A stretch of 64,000 bases of DNA from Kineosporia aurantiaca JCM 3230 (GCA_000719025.1 JODP01000007.1:283061-347060); one strand, 5' to 3'. Shown: positions 1-8,279, counted from the stretch's first letter. A program made the numbers and translations. Notes: generated by a model from the letters alone, not told the origin.

Positions 1-1
1 G

Positions 2-772
2 CGCATCCTGGTCGAGGTGCACGAGCCCGGCCTGCCCGCCCACCCCCGGGTGGTGCTGCGCGGCAACGGTGTGGCGTTCGCGATGTTCCTGCGGCAGGAC
101 GGGGCCCGGGTGCGGTCGCTGGCCGCCCGCGCGGTCGCCCTCACCGAGCAGGCCGTGGGGGCCGAACACCCTTACGCGGCGACCCAGCTCGGCCATCTGG
201 CGGTCGCCCTGACTCGGGTCAACGAGTGGAAACAGGCCGCGGACCTGCTGGAACGGGCACTGGGAGTGACGGTGGCGGCGGTCGGCCGGTCCGACCTGCG
301 GGTGGCCCGGCAGATGAACAACCTGGGGCTGGTCCGCCTCCGGCTGGAGGAGACCGACACCGGCCTGGCCCTGCTGGAGCGGGCCCACGCGATTGCCGAG
401 CAGGAGGGGTCGGCCGGGCCGGAACTGACCGCGGTGCTGAGCAATCTGGCCAAGGCCCGGCTGCTGGCCGGTGACCCGGACGGGGCCCGGCACGCGCTGT
501 CCGAGGCGACCCGGCGGGCCGAGCGGATCGACCGGGTCCGCAAGCCCGAGGCCGCGGCCTACGCGAACAATCTCGCGGTGCTGCTGGCCACCCACCTGGA
601 GATCCCGGTGGCGGCCCGGCCCCTGGCCCGGCAGGCGCTCACCCTGGGGGAGAGCAGCGGGCACGGGGTGACCGACACCTATCTGCGCAACCTGGCCCTG
701 GTGATGCGGGGCCTGGGCGATGAGGAGACCGCGCTGGATCTGGAAGCGCGCGCCGTGCGGCTCATCTCTTAG
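2..772 (+). CDS. Tetratricopeptide-repeat protein, 3' part only
   Basis: The frame is open from base 2 and the true start lies before the window, so only the C-terminal part (about 256 residues) is visible. It consists of degenerate TPR helices: an 'ATQLGHLAVAL' helix, then 'QMNNLGLVRLRL', 'VLSNLAKARLLAG' and 'YANNLAVLLA', each spaced about 40 residues apart with the Asn-Leu-Ala pattern of large actinobacterial TPR/NB-ARC regulators. The last 11 bases overlap the convergent HAD-like gene. The upstream domain, and therefore the job of the whole protein, cannot be seen; protein-protein interaction is all the repeats imply. Confidence 0.75.
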   Translation, partial: RILVEVHEPGLPAHPRVVLRGNGVAFAMFLRQDGARVRSLAARAVALTEQAVGAEHPYAATQLGHLAVALTRVNEWKQAADLLERALGVTVAAVGRSDLRVARQMNNLGLVRLRLEETDTGLALLERAHAIAEQEGSAGPELTAVLSNLAKARLLAGDPDGARHALSEATRRAERIDRVRKPEAAAYANNLAVLLATHLEIPVAARPLARQALTLGESSGHGVTDTYLRNLALVMRGLGDEETALDLEARAVRLIS

Positions 773-1265
773 CCAGTTGCGCGGTGATCAGCCGCTCGGC
801 GGACCTCCAGTCCGAGACCCGATGCGCCCGCGCGGAGGTTCCCGGCCGCTGCGGACCGAAGAGATAACGATGAGGGACGACGTCGGCGATGGCTTCGTGG
901 ACGTCCGACCGGTCGTCGACGAAGTAGGTCAGCCCCAGATCCACGCAGTGGATCCGTTTGTCCTTGCGGGCCCGGCAGAACCGCAGGTTGTCGGCCGGCA
1001 CGCCGGTCCGGCCGGAGAAGTCGTGCGCCCGCAGCCAGCGCCGGGTGCGCTGCTCCACCCGGTCGCCGCACTTCGAGACCAGCCAGACCTGGCCGTCGAA
1101 AAGCGCGGTCAGCCGGGCGATCGCGTCGAATGCGCCGGTCATCTCCGGGGTGGCCAGCATGACCTCCTCGCTGCCCTGGAAGAAGGCGGTGTCGCCGCCG
1201 TCGGGATGGGCGGATCCGTCGATCAGGACCCGGCCGATGTCCACGCCGAGCTTGGGTTCGTTCAT
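762..1265 (-). CDS. HAD-superfamily-like hydrolase
   Basis: The 167-residue protein begins with a HAD-type motif I region, GVDIGRVLID (residues 7-16), with Asp9 in the nucleophile position. 'VSKCGD' further on fits motif II/III and 'YFVDDRSDV' near residue 120 gives the acidic pair of motif IV. It lacks a sizeable cap domain, so a small-molecule or nucleotide phosphatase is likely, but the substrate cannot be told. The second motif I Asp is replaced (DxG rather than DxD), so phosphatase activity is not certain. It diverges from the LysR gene across a 63-bp gap and overlaps the preceding TPR gene tail to tail. Confidence 0.7.
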   Translation of the reverse strand: MNEPKLGVDIGRVLIDGSAHPDGGDTAFFQGSEEVMLATPEMTGAFDAIARLTALFDGQVWLVSKCGDRVEQRTRRWLRAHDFSGRTGVPADNLRFCRARKDKRIHCVDLGLTYFVDDRSDVHEAIADVVPHRYLFGPQRPGTSARAHRVSDWRSAERLITAQLAKR

Positions 1266-1328
1266 GCCTTCAGGATGTTCGCCGCAGAACTAGAGCGGAA
1301 CTATTAATTCGCGGTCGGATGCTAGTTT

Positions 1329-2177
1329 GTGGCTATGGATGCTCTGGAGGGGGACGGCCTGCGGGCTTTCGCGGTCTTCGCCGAGCACCTGAACTTCACC
1401 GCGGCCGCGGCCGAACTCCACATCGCCCAGCCCTCACTGCACGCCAAGATCGGCAAGCTCGGCCGTACCCTCGGGGTGGAGCTGTACGAGCGGGACGGAC
1501 GCGGTCTGCGGCTCACGCCTGCGGGCCTCAAACTGGCCCGGTTCGCGGCCGAGAGCGCACGGCGGGCAGACGATTTCCTGGCCGAGCTGGAAGGACGCCC
1601 GCAGTCGGTGACGATTTCCGCCGGGCACGGCACGTTCCGCTGGGTCATCGGGCCGGGGCTGCGGCGGATCGCTGCGAGTGGTCGGGCGCTGCAGGTTCGA
1701 ACGGCCAACCGTCAGGCCAGCCTGGACGACGTGGTGACCGGGCGGGCCGATGTCGGGGTGTTCGGCAGTGACCCACCGGCGCCCGGACTGGCCTCCGCCG
1801 AGATCGGCCGCTATCCGCAGGTTCTGATGGTTGCGCAAGAAGATCGCCTGGCTTCACGGTCGAAGGTGAGCTTGCGGGACCTGGCCGACGTGCCGTTGCT
1901 GCTACCCCCGGCCGAGCGCCCCCACCGCCAACGGCTCAACTTGGCCCTGCTCGATGCCGGGGTGTCGGTGACGGTGGCGGCCGAGGTGGACGGCTGGGAC
2001 CTGATGACCCACTTCGTCGCGCTGGGCCTGGGCGCGGCCGTGGTGAACGGCTGCGTCCAGCCGCCGGAAGGCGTGGTGGCGGTGCCGATCCGGGATCTGC
2101 CCGAGGTCCGGTACTGGGCGGTCTGGCGGCCGGAGCGGGACGACCTGCCCGGCGACGTGATCGGGCACCTCCGGTGA
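1329..2177 (+). CDS. LysR-family transcriptional regulator
   Basis: A 282-residue LysR-type regulator. Residues 10-70 form the winged helix-turn-helix ('FAVFAEHLNFTAAAAELHIAQPSLHAKIGKL' region, then LGVELYERDGRGLRLTPAG), and the rest is the type 2 periplasmic-binding-like effector domain. The GTG at 1329 was chosen; an in-frame ATG lies at 1335. Its stop overlaps the start of kptA by four bases (GTGA), so the two are translationally coupled. It diverges from the HAD-like gene and, by family habit, probably controls that 63-bp divergent region. The inducer is unknown. Confidence 0.85.
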   Translation: MAMDALEGDGLRAFAVFAEHLNFTAAAAELHIAQPSLHAKIGKLGRTLGVELYERDGRGLRLTPAGLKLARFAAESARRADDFLAELEGRPQSVTISAGHGTFRWVIGPGLRRIAASGRALQVRTANRQASLDDVVTGRADVGVFGSDPPAPGLASAEIGRYPQVLMVAQEDRLASRSKVSLRDLADVPLLLPPAERPHRQRLNLALLDAGVSVTVAAEVDGWDLMTHFVALGLGAAVVNGCVQPPEGVVAVPIRDLPEVRYWAVWRPERDDLPGDVIGHLR

Positions 2178-2689
2178 GCTCGAGCCGGTTCCTCAGCTAC
2201 GTTCTGCGGCATCATCCGGAGGCGATCGGGGTGGTGCTGGATCCGGGCGGCTGGGTCGAGGTGCACGTGCTGCTGGGGGCGCTGGCCGGGCACGGGCGGG
2301 GGGTGAGCCGGGCGCAGCTGGAGAATCTGGTCGCCTCGTCGGACAAACAGCGGTTCGAACTGTCCGGTGATCGGATCCGCGCCGCGCAAGGGCATTCGGT
2401 CGACGTGGACCTGGGGCTGGAACCGCTTCGCCCACCGGGCGTGCTCTTTCACGGCACGCATCCTGGAGCGCTCGAGAGCATCCGGGCTGAGGGCCTCCTG
2501 CCGATGGGGCGCCGGCTCGTGCACTTGTCGGCCACCCCGGAAACGGCTGAACAGGTCGGCGCCCGCCGCGGACGGCCGGTGGTCCTGCGCGTGGACGCGG
2601 TCGGGGCCCAAACGGCCGGGCATCCGTATTACCGCTCTGCGAATGGTGTCTGGCTGACCGATCGAGTACCGCCGGAGTTCATCCTCTAG
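2174..2689 (+). CDS. kptA: RNA 2'-phosphotransferase, Tpt1/KptA family
   Basis: A 171-residue member of the Tpt1/KptA family, which moves the 2'-phosphate from an RNA splice junction to NAD+, giving ADP-ribose 1'',2''-cyclic phosphate. Visible family signatures are LSYVLRHHP at residues 7-15 (the Arg-His pair), the NAD-site FHGT, 'VHLS' and 'PYYRSANGVWL' near the C-terminus. Length matches the bacterial family. The start is GTG inside the stop of the LysR gene. Its physiological substrate in bacteria is obscure because these organisms have no known tRNA splicing that leaves a 2'-phosphate; detoxification or ADP-ribosylation roles are possible. Confidence 0.9.
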   Translation: MSSSRFLSYVLRHHPEAIGVVLDPGGWVEVHVLLGALAGHGRGVSRAQLENLVASSDKQRFELSGDRIRAAQGHSVDVDLGLEPLRPPGVLFHGTHPGALESIRAEGLLPMGRRLVHLSATPETAEQVGARRGRPVVLRVDAVGAQTAGHPYYRSANGVWLTDRVPPEFIL

Positions 2690-3114
2690 AGGCGGCGGAA
2701 GTCGGTCCCAGCGGCCAGCCGGCGGTCCAGCAGTTCTTTCAGCGACATCGACTCGCCGTCACGCGCACCCCGGCCCACGGCCAGCGGGGGAGGGCTGGGC
2801 GCGATCCGCACCCCGCGCAGCCGGGCGCCCAGTCCGGCCGGGCTGATCAGCACGTAGAACCCGCCGTCCTCGCCGATCGCCAGCGACCCCTGCGGTTGCA
2901 GGTACCAGCCCCGCAACCCGGTGCGGTAGGTGGCCGAGCCGCTGTAGGCCCGCGCCCGCAACGGCTCGGCCGGCAGCCCCAGCTCCCGCACCTTGGCCAG
3001 GAACTCCGCGACCACCAGGGTCGCCCGCTCGGCCTCGGCCGCCTCGGCCCGCACCCGGGCCCGCTCCAGCGCCTCGACGGCCTCGCGCCGCTCGGTGGCC
3101 CAGTCCTCGTCCAT
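2686..3114 (-). CDS. Conserved hypothetical protein with N-terminal coiled coil
   Basis: A 142-residue protein of no family I recognise. Residues 1-45 are a charged Ala/Glu/Arg helix (probable coiled coil), followed by a mixed alpha/beta stretch with Trp-Tyr (RGWYLQPQGS) and a 'GFYVLISP' strand, then a Pro-rich linker and a short C-terminal helix containing SLKELLDRRL. No signal peptide or membrane segment is seen. It ends in a 4-bp tail overlap with kptA and lies just downstream of the LEH-like gene on the same strand (about 9 bases after its stop), so it may share that gene's transcript. Confidence 0.6.
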   Translation of the reverse strand: MDEDWATERREAVEALERARVRAEAAEAERATLVVAEFLAKVRELGLPAEPLRARAYSGSATYRTGLRGWYLQPQGSLAIGEDGGFYVLISPAGLGARLRGVRIAPSPPPLAVGRGARDGESMSLKELLDRRLAAGTDFRRL

Positions 3115-3123
3115 CCTCAGAAG

Positions 3124-3504
3124 TTAACCCCGGTTCCGTTCCTCCCAGGTCTGCAGGTCCACGTAATCGCGGACCTCGGTGATCAGCCCGTCGCTGATCT
3201 CGGCCACCCCGGCGCACTCGATCGCGATCTCCCGCCCGTCGGGGGTGATGAACCGGTCCACCCGCTCCATCCAGACCCGATCCGCCTGGACCGCCGCGGT
3301 CGTCACCTCCCAGCTGATCCGGGCGTAGGCGGTGGCCTGGCCGGAGAACATCTCGCGGATCCGGTCACGACCCTGCATCGGCGGGTGCGGCATCGCGTAG
3401 TAGTACGCCGCGTCCTCGCTGAAGCACTCGGCCGCCCCGATCGCGTCCCGGTTACTGATCCGCTCCAGCCACTGGATGATCACGGAGGGTAGGGCAGGAT
3501 TCAT
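3124..3504 (-). CDS. Limonene-1,2-epoxide hydrolase-like protein (SnoaL/LEH fold)
   Basis: A 126-residue protein aligning over its whole length with Rhodococcus limonene-1,2-epoxide hydrolase. The Arg-Asp-Asp triad is kept: R81 and D83 in ERVDRF, D113 in VRDYVD. The YQNMP segment that also holds the water-positioning Tyr and Asn reads YYAMP (residues 35-39), so Tyr is kept but Asn is Ala. Activity on epoxides is therefore plausible but not assured; isomerase or ligand-binding roles exist in this fold. The Met at 3504 was taken as the start because the longer frame runs back into the oxidoreductase gene (their ends nearly meet at 3504/3515). Confidence 0.75.
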   Translation of the reverse strand: MNPALPSVIIQWLERISNRDAIGAAECFSEDAAYYYAMPHPPMQGRDRIREMFSGQATAYARISWEVTTAAVQADRVWMERVDRFITPDGREIAIECAGVAEISDGLITEVRDYVDLQTWEERNRG

Positions 3505-3514
3505 GACCGGGATG

Positions 3515-4582
3515 CTACGTCGCGGGCCCGAGCGAGTCCGGAACCGACTCGTTGAGAACCGCGTCCGCACACTCCCGCCCGATCAGCGGCGCGAACTTGA
3601 ACAGGTTCTCCCCGTACACACACAGAACCCGACCCTGGCGCCGGTAGTGGATGCCGTCGTCCAAAGTCGGATTCGTCGTGCAGTACAGACTGCTCACGAT
3701 TTCCGGATCCACCAGATCCAGCTCGTTCTTCACGTAGGTCACGGTCGCCGCCTCGGCCGCAGCGACGGCCGCCTCGCGTCCCACCTCCCACCGCGTGTCC
3801 TCCGGGCCGAGCTCGACGCCGACGGCCCACTGCCCAGGCGCACCCGAGTGCTGGTAGGTGTGCATCTCGGCGGAAGACGTAGTGATCCAGCACTGCGGGC
3901 TGGGCGGTGCGGTTTCGCGCAGGCGGAACGTGAACCGTGCGTGATGGGCAAGGTCAGCTGGCGGGTACAGGCCCACCTGCGCTGCCAGAGGAGCATTGCC
4001 GGAACCCGCCGCCAGCACCACGGCGTCGAAGCGCTCGCTGACCCCGCCGGCGTGCACGACGACCCCGTCAGGCTTCTCCTCCAGGGCATAGACGTACGCA
4101 CTGCGCAGCGCTGCCTGACTGCGCTTGACCAGCAATTCGCCTACCCGGTCGACGCGGATGACGCCCCCGGCAGGATCAAGCACCGCCGGTTCCTGCCTTC
4201 TGCTCGTAGGTAGCCGCAATCCTGGGTTCTCGATGTATTCGACCCCGGAGGCGGCCATCGCCGTCGTCCACTCCTGGGCCCCGCCGCCGCTGATCACCGT
4301 GCCGACCGGCTCGATCAGCCCTTCTGCCCACTCGCTGAACAACGCCCGCGCCTGCACGGCCGCCTCGACCAACACGGGGTCGCGATGGGCGTAGCGGAAG
4401 ATCCTCGACTCGCCCGCCGATCGCTCGCCCAAAGGAGCGCCGCGATCGAAGCAGGCCACCGGCACGCCCCGTTCCAGCAGGGCCGCGGTGGTGGCCAGAC
4501 CGGTCACCCCGGCGCCGATCACCGCCACGGAACGGGGCTGCGTCGGATGCGTCGGATGAGGAACAGGAATGGGGACCATCAT
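3515..4582 (-). CDS. FAD-dependent amine/amino-acid oxidase (DAO family, sarcosine-oxidase-like)
   Basis: A 355-residue DAO-family flavoprotein. The dinucleotide-binding motif VAVIGAGVTGLATTAAL sits at residues 19-35, followed by the 'GESRIFRYAHRDP' segment typical of monomeric sarcosine oxidase and N-methyltryptophan oxidase; the C-terminal FAD-binding part 'YGENLFKFAPLIG' is intact. The position of the Cys that carries covalent FAD in MSOX appears to be Ser, so the flavin may be non-covalent. It diverges from the D-aminoacylase operon across about 96 bp, which suggests oxidation of a D- or N-substituted amino acid; the exact substrate is inference. Confidence 0.8.
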   Translation of the reverse strand: MMVPIPVPHPTHPTQPRSVAVIGAGVTGLATTAALLERGVPVACFDRGAPLGERSAGESRIFRYAHRDPVLVEAAVQARALFSEWAEGLIEPVGTVISGGGAQEWTTAMAASGVEYIENPGLRLPTSRRQEPAVLDPAGGVIRVDRVGELLVKRSQAALRSAYVYALEEKPDGVVVHAGGVSERFDAVVLAAGSGNAPLAAQVGLYPPADLAHHARFTFRLRETAPPSPQCWITTSSAEMHTYQHSGAPGQWAVGVELGPEDTRWEVGREAAVAAAEAATVTYVKNELDLVDPEIVSSLYCTTNPTLDDGIHYRRQGRVLCVYGENLFKFAPLIGRECADAVLNESVPDSLGPAT

Positions 4583-4678
4583 GCGGTCATCATCACTCCT
4601 CTGGATTCCTTGCGTAGCGTGGTGTTGACTCGCTGAGGGCCGCAGGTCCGCTGGTGAACGACGGGAACTGGGGGTCCG

Positions 4679-6235
4679 GTGCTGGATGTGCTGCTCGTGG
4701 GCGGCGAGATCGCCGACGGGACGGGCGCCGAACCGCGCCGGGCGGACGTCGGGGTCCGCGACGGCCTGATCGAGCTCGTGGGGTCAGCCGCGGGGGCCCC
4801 GGCGCGGCGGGTCGTCGACGTCTCCGGACGCCTGCTGATGCCCGGATTCGTGGACGCGCACAGTCACGCGGACGCCCTGATCGGTTCCCCCGATCTGGAG
4901 CTGGCCTGCCTGCGTCAGGGCGTGACCACGGTGATCGTCGGGCAGGACGGGGTCTCACTGGCCCCCACCGCCGGTACGGTCGCGGAGGAGACGTCGCGGT
5001 ACTTCGCCGCGGTCAACGGGCCCTTCCCGGCCGAGCTGGCCGAGGGCGCGACGGTGGCCGAGCTGCTGGAGTACTACGACCGGCGCGGTGCGCTGAACGT
5101 CGCCTACCTGGTTCCCGGGGGCACGTTGCGGGCGTCGGTGGTGGGGTTCGGTCCAACAAGGGACGCTGGTGGGCAGCTGGGTCTGCTCGAGGACTCCCTG
5201 GCGGCTGGGGCGGTGGGTCTTTCCACCGGGCTCGAATACGTGCCCGGTGGGTATGCGGACGTGGCCGAGCTGACAGCGCTCTGCGAGGTGGTCCGTGAGG
5301 CCGGCGGGGTGCACGTCTCGCACATCCGGGGGTATGAGCAGGATGCCCCGACCGGCATGGCGGAGTTCCTCCAGATCGGCGCCGGATCCGGTGTGCGGTC
5401 GCACGTCTCACACTTCCACGGGCCCGCCGCGGTGCTGCTGCCCGAGGTCGCCAAGTCTCAGGCACTGGGCGTCGACCTGACCTACGACACCTATCCTTAT
5501 CGCCGCGGCAACACGATCCTGGCCATGCTGGCGCTGCCCAAGGAGATTCAGGCCGGGGTGCCCTCGCAGACCCTGCTGCAGCTGGCCACCTCCGAGGCCC
5601 GCTCAACCCTGAAGCGTGACTGGTTCCCCGGTCTGGCCGAGCTCTTCACCCGGGTCACGCTCTCTCACGTCCCGGTGCCGGAATGGAACTGGGCCGAGGG
5701 CCTGACCGTGCCGGAGGCCGCCGAACGGGCTGGCCTCGAGCCCGGCGACCTGGTCTGCGAACTGATCCTGGCCTGTGAGCTGGCGGTCGGCTGTGTGGTG
5801 CAGCAGCCCGCCGCCAACACTCCGCAGGACATCAGTACGCTCCTGAAACAGCCTGAACAGATGGGTAGTTCGGACGGCATCCTGATCGGTGGTCACCCGC
5901 ACCCGCGAGGGCGCGGCGCGTTCGCCCGGATGCTCGCCCGGCACACCCGCGACCTGGGCGACTGGAGCTGGGGCCAGGCGGCCGTGCACCTGTCGGCCCG
6001 GGCCTGCGAGCGGTTCGGGCTGACCGGCCGTGGGCGCCTGGCCGAGGGGTACGCGGCCGACATCGCGGTGCTGGACGTGACCCGGCTGGCCGACCGGGCG
6101 ACCTACGAGCATCCCCTGGCCCTGGCCGAGGGTGTGGATCTGGTCCTGGTGAACGGCGAGATCGGTCTGGAGAAGGGGCAACTCACGGGCGCACGGTGCG
6201 GCCGGGCCCTGCGGCGAGGGGAGAGCATGCGGTGA
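4679..6235 (+). CDS. N-acyl-D-amino-acid deacylase (D-aminoacylase), amidohydrolase family
   Basis: A 518-residue D-aminoacylase-type amidohydrolase that hydrolyses N-acyl-D-amino acids. Metal-binding motif DAHSHAD places His at 61 and 63; a second pair lies in HVSHIRGYE and SHVSHFHGP, and the C-terminal catalytic region reads SSDG...GGHPHPRGRGAF. The zinc-bridging Cys96 of the Alcaligenes enzyme aligns with Asp90 here (VGQDG instead of VGNCG), a variant I have seen in other actinobacterial relatives. GTG start at 4679 follows a GGGGGT-like RBS. It is translationally coupled (GTGA) to the PLP enzyme downstream, fitting deacylation then D-amino-acid breakdown. Confidence 0.85.
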   Translation: MLDVLLVGGEIADGTGAEPRRADVGVRDGLIELVGSAAGAPARRVVDVSGRLLMPGFVDAHSHADALIGSPDLELACLRQGVTTVIVGQDGVSLAPTAGTVAEETSRYFAAVNGPFPAELAEGATVAELLEYYDRRGALNVAYLVPGGTLRASVVGFGPTRDAGGQLGLLEDSLAAGAVGLSTGLEYVPGGYADVAELTALCEVVREAGGVHVSHIRGYEQDAPTGMAEFLQIGAGSGVRSHVSHFHGPAAVLLPEVAKSQALGVDLTYDTYPYRRGNTILAMLALPKEIQAGVPSQTLLQLATSEARSTLKRDWFPGLAELFTRVTLSHVPVPEWNWAEGLTVPEAAERAGLEPGDLVCELILACELAVGCVVQQPAANTPQDISTLLKQPEQMGSSDGILIGGHPHPRGRGAFARMLARHTRDLGDWSWGQAAVHLSARACERFGLTGRGRLAEGYAADIAVLDVTRLADRATYEHPLALAEGVDLVLVNGEIGLEKGQLTGARCGRALRRGESMR

Positions 6236-7563
6236 ACGGCCGGGCGGACGGGAACGGGCCCCAGGTGAAGGCCCTGGAAGAACTGGCCGATCTGCGCGTG
6301 CCGGTCACCGAGAAGGGCCTGGGCAGCCTGGCCTGGCGCGAGCCGCTGACCGCGCGGTCGCTGCGCGAGCATCCGAGGCCGCTGCACGGCGGCGAGTTCA
6401 GCTTTCCGATGGCGGTGATCGACCGGGCCGCGCTGACCGCGAACATCGACGCGATGGCGGCCTGGTGCCGGGAGCACGGGGTGCAGATCGCTCCGCACGG
6501 CAAGACCTACATGTCACCCGAGATCGCGCACCAGCAGATGGCTTCCGGCGCCTGGGCGATCACCGTGGCCAGCATCTCCCAGCTGCAGGCGTACCACGCC
6601 TACGGGGTGCGCCGGTTCGTGGTGGCCAACCAGCTCGCCGACCGGGCCGGGATCGCCTGGCTGGCCCGGGCCGTCCCGCAGCCGATGGGCGGCTGGGACG
6701 GAACCTCGACCGACCTGAGCGTGTGCGTCAACGTGGATTCTGAGGAGGGCGTGGCCTTCCTGGCCGACGAACTGGCCCGAGCCGACGTCCGGCGCCCGCT
6801 GGACGTGCTGGTCGAGCTGGGCCACCCGGGCGGCCGGACCGGTGCCCGCTCGCTGGATGCGGCCTGGGCGGTGGCGGTGGCCGTCGCGGCCCGGCCGGAG
6901 CTGCACCTGGCCGGGGTGAGCGGGTACGAGGGCACGCTCGGCCACCACGGCAGCTCGGAGGAGAACGATCGGGTGGCGGGCTGGTGCCGCGACCTGGCCA
7001 AGCTGGGCGGCGACCTGTTCGCGGCCGGGCTGCTGGCGCCGGGGTATGTGATCACGGCCGGGGGCAGCGCCTTTCCGGACGTGGTGGCGCTGACCCTGCA
7101 CGCGGCCGCGGTCGAGGGAGAACCGACCGTGGTACTGCGCAGCGGTGCCTACGCCATTCACGACGACGGCTACTACGCCTCGGTCACCCCGCACGACCGG
7201 GACGCGGACGGCCCCCGGCTGCGCCCGGCCCTGTCGCTGTGGGCGCCCGTGCTGTCCCGCCCCGAACCCGGTCTCGCGCTGCTGCTGCTCGGCCGGCGCG
7301 ACGCGGGCTTCGACGAGGGCCTGCCGATCCCGCGTGAGATCCGGCGGCGGGACGGCCGGCGGAGCCCGGCGCACGGCCTCACCATCACCGCGCTGAACGA
7401 CCAGCACGCCTTCCTGACCGTGGCGGAGCACACCGAACTCGGCCCCGGCGACCTGGTCCACGTCGGCATCTCACACCCCTGCACCACGCTGGACAAATGG
7501 CGGGTGATCCCGGTTCTCGACGAAACCGAACAGGTCGTCGACCTCATCCACACCTTCTTCTGA
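6232..7563 (+). CDS. PLP-dependent D-amino-acid deaminase/aldolase (DSD1, alanine-racemase-like fold)
   Basis: A 443-residue fold-type III PLP enzyme related to D-threonine aldolase and eukaryotic D-serine dehydratase. The PLP lysine is in APHGKTYMSP near residue 90; the C-terminal domain carries HAFL...GISHPCTTLDKW, giving the His and Cys that bind the divalent metal in this family. The start GTG at 6232 overlaps the D-aminoacylase stop, with GCGAGGGGAG upstream as RBS. Probable role: elimination or cleavage of the free D-amino acid made by the upstream deacylase. The D-serine, D-threonine or other substrate cannot be decided from sequence. Confidence 0.8.
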   Translation: MNGRADGNGPQVKALEELADLRVPVTEKGLGSLAWREPLTARSLREHPRPLHGGEFSFPMAVIDRAALTANIDAMAAWCREHGVQIAPHGKTYMSPEIAHQQMASGAWAITVASISQLQAYHAYGVRRFVVANQLADRAGIAWLARAVPQPMGGWDGTSTDLSVCVNVDSEEGVAFLADELARADVRRPLDVLVELGHPGGRTGARSLDAAWAVAVAVAARPELHLAGVSGYEGTLGHHGSSEENDRVAGWCRDLAKLGGDLFAAGLLAPGYVITAGGSAFPDVVALTLHAAAVEGEPTVVLRSGAYAIHDDGYYASVTPHDRDADGPRLRPALSLWAPVLSRPEPGLALLLLGRRDAGFDEGLPIPREIRRRDGRRSPAHGLTITALNDQHAFLTVAEHTELGPGDLVHVGISHPCTTLDKWRVIPVLDETEQVVDLIHTFF

Positions 7564-7591
7564 CCCCCTCCCTCCTACCCCCCACCCCTCT

Positions 7592-7744
7592 CCGTGATCA
7601 TGGAGTTCTTCCCCCGTGATCATGGAGTTCTTTCCCCGTGATCATGGACTTTCGTCGCGACGCGAAGCGATCCGGCCCGAGCAAAAGTCCATGATCACGG
7701 GGAGGAAAGTCCATGATCACGGGGGAGAAAGTCCATGATCACGG
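7592..7744. repeat. Palindromic cluster of six GTGATCATGGA repeats
   Basis: Three direct copies of CCGTGATCATGGAgTTcTT (7592-7610, 7614-7632, 7636-7652) are followed by three inverted copies of AAAGTCCATGATCACGG (7684-7700, 7706-7722, 7728-7744) around an about 30-bp unique centre. The whole 153 bp could fold into one long hairpin and lies between the convergent PLP-enzyme and TrmH genes, so it may also work as a bidirectional terminator. The same unit recurs at 54973-55038, so it is a dispersed intergenic repeat of REP/MITE type. Confidence 0.9.
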
Positions 7745-7757
7745 AAGGGTTGGGGGA

Positions 7758-8279
7758 TTAGGAGAGGTCGGCTAGGCGGTAGAGGACGAGGGATCCGGCG
7801 ACGGCCAGGTTGAGGCTCTGGCCGGTGCCGATCATCGGGATCTCGACCGCCGCGTCGAGCAGGTCCAGGGCCTCGCCGGGAATGCCGGTGCTCTCGTGGC
7901 CGAGCACCATCACCGTGCGGCGGGTGGCCATCGGCAGGTCGGCCAGCCGGATCGCGTCCTCGACGAGTTCCACGCCGAGGATGCTGGTTTCGCCGGTCCG
8001 CTGATCGGCCAGCCAGTCGGTCACGTCGCCGTTGACCCAGTGCACGCAGCTGGGGCGGCGCAGCGTGTTGCCCCGGTCCAGGGCCTCGGCCACCCAGGGG
8101 CGCCGCGGTACGGCCAGACAGGCCCCGACCGCGTCACAGGTGCGCAGCAGGGTGCCGAGGTTCACGCCGTGCATCGGCCAGAGCGGCGCGGCGATCAGAT
8201 GGTCCCAGCAGGAGTGGGTGCGGGCGCGGCGGTAGCGCAGGTCCTTCGTGGTCCGGGCCCGCAGGTGGCCCCGGCTCAT
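7758..8279 (-). CDS. TrmH/SpoU-family RNA 2'-O-methyltransferase
   Basis: A 173-residue SPOUT methyltransferase. The three family motifs are present: an N-terminal 'NLGTLLRTCDAVGA' (motif 1), 'VMVLGHESTGIPGEAL' (motif 2) and 'IPMIGTGQSLNLAVAGSLVLYRL' region (motif 3) that forms the trefoil-knot AdoMet site. The usual motif 1 Asn and Arg are kept. It is short (no N-terminal substrate-binding domain), like TrmL-type tRNA or rRNA 2'-O-methyltransferases; the target base is not predictable. Start taken at the ATG at 8279, since sequence before it is low-complexity and unlike the family. Confidence 0.85.
   Translation of the reverse strand: MSRGHLRARTTKDLRYRRARTHSCWDHLIAAPLWPMHGVNLGTLLRTCDAVGACLAVPRRPWVAEALDRGNTLRRPSCVHWVNGDVTDWLADQRTGETSILGVELVEDAIRLADLPMATRRTVMVLGHESTGIPGEALDLLDAAVEIPMIGTGQSLNLAVAGSLVLYRLADLS

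Noticed and set aside
7592..7744. Possible CRISPR array from repeated units
   Set aside because: Units are only 17-19 bp, point in both directions and have 3-6-base low-complexity gaps, not unique spacers; no cas gene is near.
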